DNA of 32,343 bases from a virus. Shown in pieces: positions 1-8,947 of the stretch (positions are counted from its first letter, which is position 1; each line of letters begins with the position of its first letter). The stretch covers positions 1-32,343 of the IMG/VR virus record IMGVR_UViG_3300017744_000077, one strand, 5' to 3'. A model generated the notes under the pieces. It had not been told where the DNA came from. It did not search any database and saw nothing but the letters and a program-made list of their open reading frames with translations. The translations under genes were made by a program, and so were the position numbers.

Positions 1-1
1 A

Positions 2-556
2 AATACTGTTCCAGGTGGTGCTGTATCAAGTGAAAATTTTGTAAATTTAAGCTTGAATGGACTTAGGTCAGGTACAGGTGGAAACTTGCTTAAAACAAAG
101 ACTGATAGTACTGCAAACCTTGCAGAAGGTGTTAATAATAGCGAAACAGCAATAGATGTAACCGATGGAAGTCAATTTACTGCAGCACAATATATACAAG
201 TTAATAATGAAATTATGAAAGTAATAAGTGTAAGTACTAACACTTTAAATGTAGCAAGAGAAGAAAGTAGTTTAGATAATTTAGCAACAGATGGTAGTCA
301 AAATGTTGGTGATTCACATACTAATGGTACAGATGTATATCATGCAAATCCATTTGTTCCCTATGCTTTTCCTGATGACTTGACTTTTGGTAGTGGTCCT
401 ACTCTAGTAGTAGGATATTTAACATCTTGGCTTGATGGAGTAGATGGTGGTGGTGGATATGGTGGTAATACTACCAACATAGGAATGAAGTTAACATTCT
501 ACACAAATGCAGGTACAGGTAGGGCAGCAGATGTAGATGGATATATAGGAAGATAA
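2..556 (+). CDS. Tail or fibre-type structural protein, 5' truncated by the window edge
   Basis: The reading frame is open from base 2, so the gene begins outside the window; the TTG at 53 is internal. The visible 184 residues are rich in Gly, Asn, Thr and Asp and contain the pattern AIDVTDGSQF..YIQVNNEIMKV..NTLNVARE. That beta-rich repeat type is common in phage tail, fibre and baseplate-associated proteins, where a position such as 'Q(I/V)xxExM' is followed by 'L.V.R'. A Gly-rich loop (GVDGGGGYGGN) lies near the C-terminus. It is followed by the virion protein module, consistent with a tail component. The exact role (fibre, tubular or adaptor protein) cannot be told from this fragment. Confidence 0.7.
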   Translation, partial: NTVPGGAVSSENFVNLSLNGLRSGTGGNLLKTKTDSTANLAEGVNNSETAIDVTDGSQFTAAQYIQVNNEIMKVISVSTNTLNVAREESSLDNLATDGSQNVGDSHTNGTDVYHANPFVPYAFPDDLTFGSGPTLVVGYLTSWLDGVDGGGGYGGNTTNIGMKLTFYTNAGTGRAADVDGYIGR

Positions 557-557
557 T

Positions 558-686
558 ATGATTTATAGAGATAAAATACTTGACATAAAGACTAATAATT
601 TATTATTTTCTTATGGTGAGGTACATACAAATCATATTTGTAATGTTTTTACTTACAATAAAAGGAGAACCAATGAGCGTAGATAG
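558..686 (+). CDS. Small ORF of 42 aa between tail protein and lysozyme-like gene
   Basis: ATG at 558 lies one base after the stop of the tail gene and has a ribosome-binding site (AGGAAG, six bases before the start). The ORF overlaps the lysozyme-like start by 14 bases, the tight packing seen throughout this phage. The product (MIYRDKILDIKTN...) is small and basic at the C-terminus, with no recognised domain. It may be a real short protein or serve mainly to couple translation. A promoter-like sequence lies inside it. Confidence 0.4.
   Translation: MIYRDKILDIKTNNLLFSYGEVHTNHICNVFTYNKRRTNERR
580..609 (+). promoter_or_regulatory. Possible promoter before the lysozyme-like gene
   Basis: A perfect -35 hexamer TTGACA (580-585) is followed after 18 bases by TATTTT (604-609). 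It lies inside the 42-aa ORF, 64 nt before the ATG of the lysozyme-like gene. In so AT-rich a sequence the -10 match is weak evidence. Confidence 0.3.
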
Positions 687-1161
687 TACTCAAATTAAAA
701 ATCTTATTAAAGATGTATGCGTTCAGTTAGGAGAAAAGTATGCGAAAGCTGAGGCTTTGGATATTGTCTATGCAACTGGACTTGTGGAAAGCAAGTACGA
801 ATACATTGAACAGATTGGAGCTGGTCCTGCTAGAAGTTTCTGGCAAGTGGAACCTGAAACGGCTGTCGACAATTGCAAGAACTTTATATCAGCTAGGCCT
901 GAACTTATGCAAAGGGCTGCAGATATTCTTGGAATTGACCCTTATCACTTTATTGACCCTCAGCCTGATAATTGGGATTGGATTCTTCGTACTAATATTG
1001 CTGCTGGTGTTTTGCACTGTAGGATTAAGTACTGGCGTGTACCAGAAGCTATCGAGCCTGGTCCCGAAGGATTAGCAAAGTATTGGAAACAACACTACAA
1101 CACTGTTGAGGGTGCTGGTAGTGTAGAACATTTTTTATTATTAACAAAAGGAAAGATATAA
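673..1161 (+). CDS. Lysozyme/transglycosylase-like virion or lysis protein
   Basis: The 162-residue product has a Glu in the helix 'DIVYATGLVESKYEYIEQ' (E39) followed by 'GAGPARSFWQVEP' (49-61). This matches the lysozyme-like fold pattern, in which a catalytic Glu ends a helix and a G.AR..WQ(I/V)EP segment follows; phage transglycosylase-like proteins carry it. It probably cuts peptidoglycan, either during DNA entry (its place among virion genes) or at lysis. The ATG at 673 is chosen because AAAGGAG sits 7 bases upstream; an in-frame GTG at 613 would add a hydrophobic extension but has no ribosome-binding site. No catalytic residue beyond E39 can be assigned with certainty. The stop overlaps the next start (TAATG). 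Confidence 0.65.
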   Translation: MSVDSTQIKNLIKDVCVQLGEKYAKAEALDIVYATGLVESKYEYIEQIGAGPARSFWQVEPETAVDNCKNFISARPELMQRAADILGIDPYHFIDPQPDNWDWILRTNIAAGVLHCRIKYWRVPEAIEPGPEGLAKYWKQHYNTVEGAGSVEHFLLLTKGKI

Positions 1162-1781
1162 TGGCAACATTGTCGCAAATATTAGCTGGATTAAGAGCAG
1201 ACCAACAGCTAGGTCAAAAAGAAACATTAGGAATGTTAGGTGAATCTATTTTTGAATCAGAGCAATCTATAAAAGAAGGAACTAGAGCATATCAAGAAGC
1301 AGCAGATAAAGCAGGGTTAGACATTCAGAAATACGGAGAGAAAGGAGCAAAGATTGATACTGTTCAAAGAGCTTTGAGTCTTATTCCCGGAGCACAAATT
1401 CCTGCTGCTATTTTAGGATTTGGACTTAAAAGAGCTAGAAAAAAACCGAAATTTACTTTTGATGTAAATAAGGCAGCACCAGGATTTGAAGGTAGACTGT
1501 TTGCAGACCAAGCAGGAAAAGACTTACTTTCATCTGTACAAGGGACTAGAGATATTGTATCGCAAGCATTAAAAGGTTCTTTCTTTAATGATTTAGTTTC
1601 AACAGCTACTAGTTTATATGGTTCATATCAAGCAGCAGAACTAATGGGAACTGTTTCTGAAGGAACTACATTTATGGATTTTTTAAAAAAAGCTGGCGAT
1701 ACTACTCCAGCCGCTCCAGATGTTTCTGATACATTTTTACCTAACCCACAAGACCTTGTTGATAAATATGGAGGTGGATAA
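1161..1781 (+). CDS. Virion-associated protein of unknown function, 206 aa
   Basis: Unrecognised protein. The N-terminal third is polar and helical (QQLGQKETLGMLGESIFESEQ). A hydrophobic Ala/Pro/Gly segment (ALSLIPGAQIPAAILGFGL, about 71-89) could enter a membrane, then comes a basic stretch RARKKPK. The C-terminus is Gly/Pro-rich. Start and stop overlap both neighbours by one base (TAATG on each side), and a ribosome-binding site GGAAAG precedes the ATG. Size and place resemble T7 gp14-type internal ejection proteins; this is an inference from position and hydrophobicity, not from homology. Confidence 0.6.
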   Translation: MATLSQILAGLRADQQLGQKETLGMLGESIFESEQSIKEGTRAYQEAADKAGLDIQKYGEKGAKIDTVQRALSLIPGAQIPAAILGFGLKRARKKPKFTFDVNKAAPGFEGRLFADQAGKDLLSSVQGTRDIVSQALKGSFFNDLVSTATSLYGSYQAAELMGTVSEGTTFMDFLKKAGDTTPAAPDVSDTFLPNPQDLVDKYGGG

Positions 1782-2446
1782 TGGCTATAGAATATAAAAC
1801 ATTGGAACAATTGTTAGAAGAAAGAGGTCTATCTATGGATGCTCTTAAAGACCCCGGTCAAAGATTTGGCTATGGTTCTGGTGGAGAGTATGGACAATTC
1901 TTTTCTCCTTTTGATATAGAAGGGTATCAAGAAGGTATACAATCTTTAAAAGGATTAGAGTCTTCTTTGATGGGAGGAATTGAACAACAGTTTGGATTCC
2001 AAGCAGGAAAGCAAAGAACTGGATTACAGTCTCAGCTTCAGAAAATACAACAAGCTGGAAAACCTAGCGGTCTTACTGGTGGAGCTCAAGATAGATTGAT
2101 GAGCATGGCAAGACAAGCTGGAAGTGAATCATATGGAGACCTAGCAAGACAAACTTCTCAAAGAAGAACTGCTACTCAAGAACAACTAGGTAGTCAATAT
2201 GGTGCATTGCAAGGTATGTTTACATCTTTCTTAGGAGATTCAACAACAAGAGCATTACAAATCACTCAAGCAGACCCAACGGGTGGAAATCAAGGAAGGC
2301 TTGTTACTGCACAAGACATAGAATCTTTTAATTCTAGATTAGGAATGGGAGATAGAATGAGTTTTAATGCTGCTGCCCAAGGTTTAATAGGGCAAGACTA
2401 TCAACAATTAATTGACTTATATGGAGATTACGGACAAAATGGCTAG
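1781..2446 (+). CDS. Virion-associated protein of unknown function, 221 aa, Gln/Gly-rich
   Basis: Unrecognised protein, rich in Gln, Gly and Ser, with helical segments such as EGIQSLKGLESSLMGGIEQQ and a central region of repeated Q-x2/3-Q spacing. The composition suits a long-helix internal virion or ejection protein. GGAGG lies seven bases before the ATG and the start overlaps the previous stop by one base. The end overlaps the next gene by eight bases. It belongs to the same translationally coupled block as the genes on both sides, so a shared structural role is likely. Confidence 0.6.
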   Translation: MAIEYKTLEQLLEERGLSMDALKDPGQRFGYGSGGEYGQFFSPFDIEGYQEGIQSLKGLESSLMGGIEQQFGFQAGKQRTGLQSQLQKIQQAGKPSGLTGGAQDRLMSMARQAGSESYGDLARQTSQRRTATQEQLGSQYGALQGMFTSFLGDSTTRALQITQADPTGGNQGRLVTAQDIESFNSRLGMGDRMSFNAAAQGLIGQDYQQLIDLYGDYGQNG

Positions 2447-3536
2447 AAGAGTTATAAACCCAACATTATCAAAATCTTTAGGACAAACAGCTTTTGAAAA
2501 AGCTATGGATACTTTAAAAGATATTACTACAGAAAACGCAAAAAATAAAAGACAAAGTGAGTTGATTGCATATAATAAAGATAAAGATGCTAAAGACCTT
2601 CTTTTAAAACAACAAGACAATAGTATTAAAATGGAATCAAGTTTTAACAAAGATTACTTTGTAGATGTAAGAACTGAAATAGAAAAAGGAACCATGCAAG
2701 GTTATAATAATGCAGAAGCACTTCTTGGAATAAGAGATGATGGTTCTTCTATATATGACATAAGACGAGATAGAATGGTGGGAGAAGCCAATAAAGATTT
2801 ATATAAAGACTCTAAGGGTTGGATGGATGTTATAAATAAAGGTAGAGGTGCATTGAAAGAAATATCTTCTGACCTTGCTATTACATCAGATATATCACAA
2901 CCTATATCAGAGCATGAAAATGCGAGGGCTAGAACAATTAAGAGAGTAAAAGATGGATTACAGCCTTATTCAGATTTAGAAAAAATGATGACTATGCATA
3001 AAAAGATTGGCTTATCTGATGAATTAGGATATGATGATAAAGAAATAGGAGGATTAACTGCATCTACAATTAATTCTGGTATGAAATCTCTTTACAAAGT
3101 TATGGGAGATTATGAGAGAGTTAACGCTCCTACTGAAGATAACTTAGAAGCATTTATAAACTTACAACCAGCAGGTTCATACGGTTATGATATAACTAGA
3201 TATGAGAAAGCGTCTGTAGACTTTAGAAAAATTTCTACTGAAAATGCAAAAGAAGCATTAAGACAGATAAAATCTACTATACTACTTAGAGAACCAGGAG
3301 AGCAAACATTCTTTCAACAAGTTGGTCCTTATAGAAAACAAGAACTTGTTAATACTATTGGGGGCTTAATTATTGAATCAAACCCCGAGTTAGCTAAGCT
3401 ATCGAGAGAAAAATTAGCCGAAGCCTTAAATAAGGATAAAAATATAAAATATATGTCAGAACAATTTTTAGAATACATTGGTCCTGAATATGTAGACTTT
3501 TTAGAAAAAGCTAATTATAATTTACTAGGCATATAA
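2439..3536 (+). CDS. Virion-associated protein of unknown function, 365 aa
   Basis: Unrecognised, strongly helical and charged protein (many Lys/Glu/Asp, few Cys). The start at 2439 (MARRVINPTLSKSLGQ) is preferred: it overlaps the preceding stop in ATGGCTAG and follows GGAG at 2424. The frame is open upstream to a TTG at 2412 and an ATG at 2421, which would add nine or six residues. The position, directly before the 1579-aa protein, resembles the gp15-gp16 order of T7-like ejection proteins; this is inference only. Confidence 0.6.
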   Translation: MARRVINPTLSKSLGQTAFEKAMDTLKDITTENAKNKRQSELIAYNKDKDAKDLLLKQQDNSIKMESSFNKDYFVDVRTEIEKGTMQGYNNAEALLGIRDDGSSIYDIRRDRMVGEANKDLYKDSKGWMDVINKGRGALKEISSDLAITSDISQPISEHENARARTIKRVKDGLQPYSDLEKMMTMHKKIGLSDELGYDDKEIGGLTASTINSGMKSLYKVMGDYERVNAPTEDNLEAFINLQPAGSYGYDITRYEKASVDFRKISTENAKEALRQIKSTILLREPGEQTFFQQVGPYRKQELVNTIGGLIIESNPELAKLSREKLAEALNKDKNIKYMSEQFLEYIGPEYVDFLEKANYNLLGI

Positions 3537-3537
3537 T

Positions 3538-6500
3538 ATGCCAGAACAAGACAAAAAACCAGATTTTTCAGCTGGATTAAGACTTCCTGAAAAACAGGAA
3601 GTAACCATACCTGATACTTTATCACTTAACTTTTCAGCTGGAGTTTCCCCGACTCCTACGGAAGTAGATACATATAAATCTATAGATGATTTAACCCCTA
3701 GAGACCTTGCTTCAAAATCTAAAGATGCACGCATAGGAGAGTTTTGGGATAAGTACTTACCTGACGTTTTAAAAGAAGGATATAACAACAGCATAGATGG
3801 TATTGCTCAAGAAATACTAACAGGTAACAAAAGATTTGGAGTTCCAAATAGAGATGTTGTTGATAGAGGTATTATGTATGATGTAGGCGTAGCGGCAGCG
3901 TCTTTTCTTTTACCTACCCCTTCAAATGTTGCAACATTAGGATTGGGTGCTGGTACTGGTAAAGTAGCACAAATTGCGGGTGGAAGAAAAGCAACTGAAT
4001 TTATAGCAAATACAATGATAAAAAAAGGGTTTATGTCAAAGGGTTCTAAAAAAGAATTCGTAGACAATGTTTCTAGAATAGCTTTTACAGAAGCAGGTGC
4101 ATTTGGAGCACAGGAAGGATTTTATACAGGAGCAGCTGAAATGAGAGATGCTGTAATAAATTCTGAATTTGATATATCTAAGTATCAAAAGATTAAAGAT
4201 AAAAATAAAAGATATTTAGCAATAATGTCTGACATTGGAAAACAGTCCGACCCACTAGATTACTTGAGAGGTTATGGAGTTGGTGTTGTAGGAGCAGCTG
4301 GTTTTGGTGCTGCTAAATACGCTGGCACGGCTAATAAAGGAATTCTACTAAGCGGTAGAGCTAAAGGAAAATCTAGAGGAATTGAATCTGGAATTGCTGG
4401 AGAGGTTGGAGCAATAATGGCTTCATCTGGACTTATATATGAAAGAGATTTTGATGCAGAACAAAATAGTCCTTTTATGCAAAATTTTGTTCTAGCAGCA
4501 GGTATTGCATCTGCAGCTGGATTACCTAGAAGTACATTTAACTCTTTAAGAGCTTCTTATAAAAAAGGTAAAAGTATACCTTTAACAGAGGTTGATGGAA
4601 AAATACTAAGAGGTTTAAATTGGGATGAAATATCAGAAATTATACCCGAATCTGTTGAGCTCCAAAGATATTTAAGACAAGGTTCAGATGTGTTCAAAAA
4701 AGTATCAGAGCCTTTAATTAGGTTGACAGGAAGAAAAGGAGACCCTAAAATAACAGAACAGGTTTCTTTATCGATAAAAGATTTAAATAAAAAAAGATTA
4801 CCTGCTGGTATGGCAAGTGGACCTTATGCTAACGTAGAAATAGTTGGCTCACCTGTAAAAACAGGAGGAAAGAAAGGTAAGATAACTGTAGAAACTAGAG
4901 CACCGGAACCTATTCCTACAAGCCTTGATGCAAAGATAGATAGAAAGAGCCTGGAAGTTACAGAAACTGGAGCTAAGTTTAATGTAAAGATTGGAAGAAA
5001 TACATACGCTTTAGATGAAGTAAACTCAGAATTGTTTTTAAAGAATTATACCTCACAACCTACATTAGCTAAAAATTTAAAAGATAAAAACAGAGGTTAT
5101 TTTGCTTTAACATTAGAAAGAAGAAGAGCTTTAAGACAACTTAGAGCTGATTCTAATGCCGGTAAAAATGGATTACAAGAAGGAGATTATATAAGAGCTA
5201 TAGAAAATACAGCTAATGAATATAATATTGAAAAATGGAGCAACTTAAAAGAACCTCCTAAGATAAAAGATATGACTGACGTTGAACTCAGATTAGTAAC
5301 AGAGCAGTTTGGAGACATACAGTTTATTAAGAATCATGAAAACTTTATAAGAGATGAATTTGGTTCTGTACTAGATGATATAACTGGAGTAGAAGGGGAA
5401 TCTGTAATTGTAAATTTTGGAAAAACATTAGTTGGTAGCTTAGGAAGTGATTTAAAAAGTCCTGCAGCTAGGACAGCTGTTAGACTTCTTTCTAAATTAG
5501 ATAGAAATATTGTTACTGCTGCTACTACAAGAATAACAGATTTACAAAAAGCTATTGGTATGGATACCTCTGTACTTAGTATGAGAAAAGCTCTTCCTAG
5601 ATTCATGACAGGATATAATCCATTTAGAAACCAAAATATGGAAAATTGGATTGTTGGAAATAAAGTAGAGCTTAGTAATGGAAAAACAATACCTTCCGGT
5701 TTTGATGAATATAGATTGTTAGATGCAAATCCTAAGCACCTAATTACAATGAAATCTAATGCTACTAAAATGATTAAAAAAGGAAATCTAACAGATAAAG
5801 AAGTTTCTTTCTTACAAAGAAGAATAAAAACAGTAGAGCAGATAAAAACCATAATGGATGAGACTTACGACGATGCTATAAAAGCAAAGATAAAGGTTGC
5901 TGGAAGAAAAGAATGGTACATGCCTTTTGTTATAAGTAAACCTATAAGAGATACTATTTATACTGAAACACTTTCCTTGAATGAAAAAATATCAAAACTT
6001 ACTAGAGGAGACTTATCCCTAGACCCCGAAGTTGCTCTTAGGAATGCAGACGAAGCAACAAAAGCAAAAATAAAGAAAAGTGTAGAAGATTTTGTTACTA
6101 AATTAGTCAAGTCTAATGACCCTAATAAACAATCTGTTGGAGAAATTTTTACTGAAACAAGAAGGATTTTAGATAGAAAAGGTTCTGTTTTATCAGACGT
6201 ACCTGAGTATGATGTTTGGGCTGCTGTAAATGCTAATATATATACAGATGGATTTAAAGTATACGCTCCTCTTGAAAAATCTAGAAAAGTAGTTGGTTCT
6301 GCTGGAACTATAGATATTGTAGCTGGACTTGTTGAGTCTAAGTCTAAGATGTTAGACAAAAACTTATTAACTCTTTTTACAGACTATATAAATGGTTCTA
6401 CAAAACGTATTGAACTATCAAAAACATTTATGCCAGACGGAGCATTTTTAGATAAATTAATTTCTAGAATACCGGAAGGAGCAGAGATGTCAGGAATTGG

Positions 6501-8277
6501 TGCTGCCATAGGAAGAAGAGTAGGAAAAAATTCTTTAAACAAAGTAACAGGAAGTGCTGATGTACCCGAGTTTGTAATTAAAGAAAGAGATGCTATTAGG
6601 CTGGTAAAAGAATCTATAACCGGTGAAGATGCTCTTACTAGACAAGGATTATTCTCAAGAGGACTTTATAATGTTTCGGAGCTTGAAATGTTAAGTAAAA
6701 TATCTTTAGGTACAGCAACCATACCAAACATGACTCAGGCTTTTATCTCTACAATACCTCAGTTGGGAGTGGGTTCTGTTGTAAGAGGATTAAGTAATTA
6801 CGTATTTAACCCTCAAGTTAGAGATATGGTAAAACAATCCGGAGTTACAGCTCTTTCTTTGTTTGATGAAATTTTAGGAGGTAGTAGAGCTTTACAGATT
6901 GGTCAAGCTAGGTTGATAAAATTTTCAGACCCTACTCAAGCTTTTATAAAAACTTTTAAAGGTGAAATGGGATTAAAAGATTGGTTTACAATGGGAAAAG
7001 ATGTTGCAGCAAAACCATTTATGGCAATTAATTTATTTAATAAAATGCAAGCTGGAGCTGCTGCTGAAGATTATATTAGAAAGCTAGTGATGATGTATGA
7101 TGGAAAGATGGGGCTGGCTCAAAATTTAGAAGTTACTGCTACAATGCCTTTAATAAATAGAAAAGCTTATGCTAAGAATAAATTAAAAAACACATTTGGA
7201 ATAGATGCAGATGAAGCTTTGAAATATAAGAAATCTATTATAGATAGAACTTATAATCCCGCAAATGCTGGAGAAGCTCAAATGAAAAAAAAGATTTTAA
7301 GAGGTATGGAATCATATGCCAGTGACTCTCAACAAGGAAGAAACTTTGATAAAGATGCATTAGCTTTAAATGATTCTTATTTTAAACCTTTTACGCTGTT
7401 TAAAAGATTCCCTATAAGACAATCTAAATATGCTCTCAAAATAGTTCAAGATGAAATGGCTAATGGTAATATATTGGCTCCTCTTTATTTAGCAGCTAGT
7501 GGTGCTTTCGGTGGTTCTTTAGCTTTAAAAGCTAGAGCAGATGTATTAAAATATGTGTCAGGAGACTTGAGATTTAATAGTGAGGAAGAAAGAACTAAAT
7601 ATGTTCAATTGGGAACAGGAAAAGAAATTTCTTCTGCAATGGCTGCCGGAGGAGTTTTAGGTGCTTATGCAGATATAATGGACAACAACGAACCTTTCAA
7701 TGCTATATCTTTTCTAGTTAAGCCTGTAATTATTGATGATATTGAAAGAATAGGAAGTGTAGCACTAATGGCTAGATTGAATTTTTTTAGCAATGAATAT
7801 GATTTGAATATACAGACTAGGAAAGCTATGATAAAAGCAGGTCCTACTTTTGGAAGTCTGACAAATGCATCATTATCTTGGCGTGCATATAAAGGAGACC
7901 TTCCTGAGTTTTTAGGAGGACCAGAAGGAAAAGAAGGTACGCCGCCACCTAAACTATATAGAGACAATGCGGAAACCAGAAGAAGTTATGTATTCCAAGA
8001 GATACAAAGAGTAATTCTTCTTGGCACTGGCCCAGGAGGTGTTCCTACAGCTAAGTATGAAGACAATGCAGACGAAGCTTATAAGTTAGCTGCAGACTGG
8101 AATAAGTCTCAATACGTAAAAGATATCCCAGCTCTCGCAATTAATCCGTATGAAAAGTCATTAAGGAATCCTTTTAATGAAAAATCTTTACATAAAAAAT
8201 TTGTAAAAGAAGTGAATAAAAACAGAGAATATTACGAAGATAAAGACTTCGACACAACACAATACTTAGAGGACTAA
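3538..8277 (+). CDS. Giant internal virion (ejection-type) protein, 1579 aa
   Basis: The largest gene in the window. Near the N-terminus are several Gly/Ala-rich hydrophobic stretches: AAASFLLPTPSNVATLGLGA (about 115-134), GYGVGVVGAAGFGAAKYAG (about 246-264) and FVLAAGIASAAGLP (about 317-330). The middle and C-terminal parts are long, charged and probably helical. Further hydrophobic segments occur near residues 1085-1130 and 1315-1390. No lysozyme or protease motif is evident. Giant proteins with membrane-active segments among ejection genes are typical of podovirus internal core proteins (T7 gp16 is about 1300 aa), but there the lytic domain is fused, whereas here a lysozyme-like protein is separate. 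A tape-measure role is the main alternative. Confidence 0.65.
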   Translation: MPEQDKKPDFSAGLRLPEKQEVTIPDTLSLNFSAGVSPTPTEVDTYKSIDDLTPRDLASKSKDARIGEFWDKYLPDVLKEGYNNSIDGIAQEILTGNKRFGVPNRDVVDRGIMYDVGVAAASFLLPTPSNVATLGLGAGTGKVAQIAGGRKATEFIANTMIKKGFMSKGSKKEFVDNVSRIAFTEAGAFGAQEGFYTGAAEMRDAVINSEFDISKYQKIKDKNKRYLAIMSDIGKQSDPLDYLRGYGVGVVGAAGFGAAKYAGTANKGILLSGRAKGKSRGIESGIAGEVGAIMASSGLIYERDFDAEQNSPFMQNFVLAAGIASAAGLPRSTFNSLRASYKKGKSIPLTEVDGKILRGLNWDEISEIIPESVELQRYLRQGSDVFKKVSEPLIRLTGRKGDPKITEQVSLSIKDLNKKRLPAGMASGPYANVEIVGSPVKTGGKKGKITVETRAPEPIPTSLDAKIDRKSLEVTETGAKFNVKIGRNTYALDEVNSELFLKNYTSQPTLAKNLKDKNRGYFALTLERRRALRQLRADSNAGKNGLQEGDYIRAIENTANEYNIEKWSNLKEPPKIKDMTDVELRLVTEQFGDIQFIKNHENFIRDEFGSVLDDITGVEGESVIVNFGKTLVGSLGSDLKSPAARTAVRLLSKLDRNIVTAATTRITDLQKAIGMDTSVLSMRKALPRFMTGYNPFRNQNMENWIVGNKVELSNGKTIPSGFDEYRLLDANPKHLITMKSNATKMIKKGNLTDKEVSFLQRRIKTVEQIKTIMDETYDDAIKAKIKVAGRKEWYMPFVISKPIRDTIYTETLSLNEKISKLTRGDLSLDPEVALRNADEATKAKIKKSVEDFVTKLVKSNDPNKQSVGEIFTETRRILDRKGSVLSDVPEYDVWAAVNANIYTDGFKVYAPLEKSRKVVGSAGTIDIVAGLVESKSKMLDKNLLTLFTDYINGSTKRIELSKTFMPDGAFLDKLISRIPEGAEMSGIGAAIGRRVGKNSLNKVTGSADVPEFVIKERDAIRLVKESITGEDALTRQGLFSRGLYNVSELEMLSKISLGTATIPNMTQAFISTIPQLGVGSVVRGLSNYVFNPQVRDMVKQSGVTALSLFDEILGGSRALQIGQARLIKFSDPTQAFIKTFKGEMGLKDWFTMGKDVAAKPFMAINLFNKMQAGAAAEDYIRKLVMMYDGKMGLAQNLEVTATMPLINRKAYAKNKLKNTFGIDADEALKYKKSIIDRTYNPANAGEAQMKKKILRGMESYASDSQQGRNFDKDALALNDSYFKPFTLFKRFPIRQSKYALKIVQDEMANGNILAPLYLAASGAFGGSLALKARADVLKYVSGDLRFNSEEERTKYVQLGTGKEISSAMAAGGVLGAYADIMDNNEPFNAISFLVKPVIIDDIERIGSVALMARLNFFSNEYDLNIQTRKAMIKAGPTFGSLTNASLSWRAYKGDLPEFLGGPEGKEGTPPPKLYRDNAETRRSYVFQEIQRVILLGTGPGGVPTAKYEDNADEAYKLAADWNKSQYVKDIPALAINPYEKSLRNPFNEKSLHKKFVKEVNKNREYYEDKDFDTTQYLED

Positions 8278-8281
8278 GACT

Positions 8282-8941
8282 ATGAAAAGTGAAGACATGA
8301 ACAATAAAACATTAATGGACTATTTCGGAGAAAAGAGTGCAGAATTTGATTCTTCTGGAAGAGTATCTCCAGAGGAAATGGAACAACTAGAACAAATACT
8401 TATGGGTTTAGTAGACCCAGGAAAGAAGCTTAAGCTTGCTGGAACTGCAGCAAAAAGAAGTGGTAAGACCCTTATGAGAATCTTTGACGAATTGATGGGT
8501 AGAGGAGCTAAGCAAGCTGACGACTTAGTCGCTAGAAAACCTATTGATACATCTTATATAACAGGAAAGAATCCGAACGCAGTAACCATGCAGGACGTTT
8601 TAAAAGGTAATAAAAAAGCCTTGGATATTCCCGCTTTTGAAAGACAGCAATTAGGATTAGTCAAAAGAACCGCCGTTCCAGCTTCAAGAAAAAAGAACGT
8701 ATTAAGTCAAGACGATTTGTTTGATGCTAATCTTAAAAAGAATCAGTCTGCAATAGCTAAATTACTATTAAATCGAGACACTAAAACTATAGGAGAGATA
8801 TTCGACGTTTCTAAAAGAGGAACTGAATATTTTCCATCTGTTATAAGACAGCAAGGTAAAGCTGGTCCCGGTATTCCTAGTGATAGAGCTGCAAGCGACA
8901 TAATGAAAGTGTTAGAATCTATTGCAGAAAGTTTTAAGTAG
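8282..8941 (+). CDS. Unknown protein, 219 aa, virion block
   Basis: Unrecognised. The first 55 residues are acidic and helical (SPEEMEQLEQILMGLVDPGK); the rest is basic, with a disordered-looking middle (KPIDTSYITGKNPNA). GAGGACTAAGACT precedes the ATG. It lies four bases after the giant protein and six before the next gene, so it is co-transcribed with the virion block. It may be a minor virion protein or cofactor of its neighbours. Confidence 0.55.
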   Translation: MKSEDMNNKTLMDYFGEKSAEFDSSGRVSPEEMEQLEQILMGLVDPGKKLKLAGTAAKRSGKTLMRIFDELMGRGAKQADDLVARKPIDTSYITGKNPNAVTMQDVLKGNKKALDIPAFERQQLGLVKRTAVPASRKKNVLSQDDLFDANLKKNQSAIAKLLLNRDTKTIGEIFDVSKRGTEYFPSVIRQQGKAGPGIPSDRAASDIMKVLESIAESFK

Positions 8942-8947
8942 GTTACG

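Noticed and set aside
613-672. Upstream GTG start giving the lysozyme-like protein a signal-peptide-like N-terminus
   Set aside because: No ribosome-binding site before the GTG, while AAAGGAG sits exactly before the ATG at 673 and lies inside the supposed extension.
740-1075. 111-aa ORF in another frame of the lysozyme-like gene
   Set aside because: Leu-rich product without start signals; the overlapping frame has recognisable lysozyme-like motifs and a good ribosome-binding site.
5334-5852. 172-aa minus-strand ORF within the giant virion gene
   Set aside because: Antisense shadow of a coherent 1579-aa frame; hydrophobic low-complexity product, no ribosome-binding site context, and no leftward transcription in this block.
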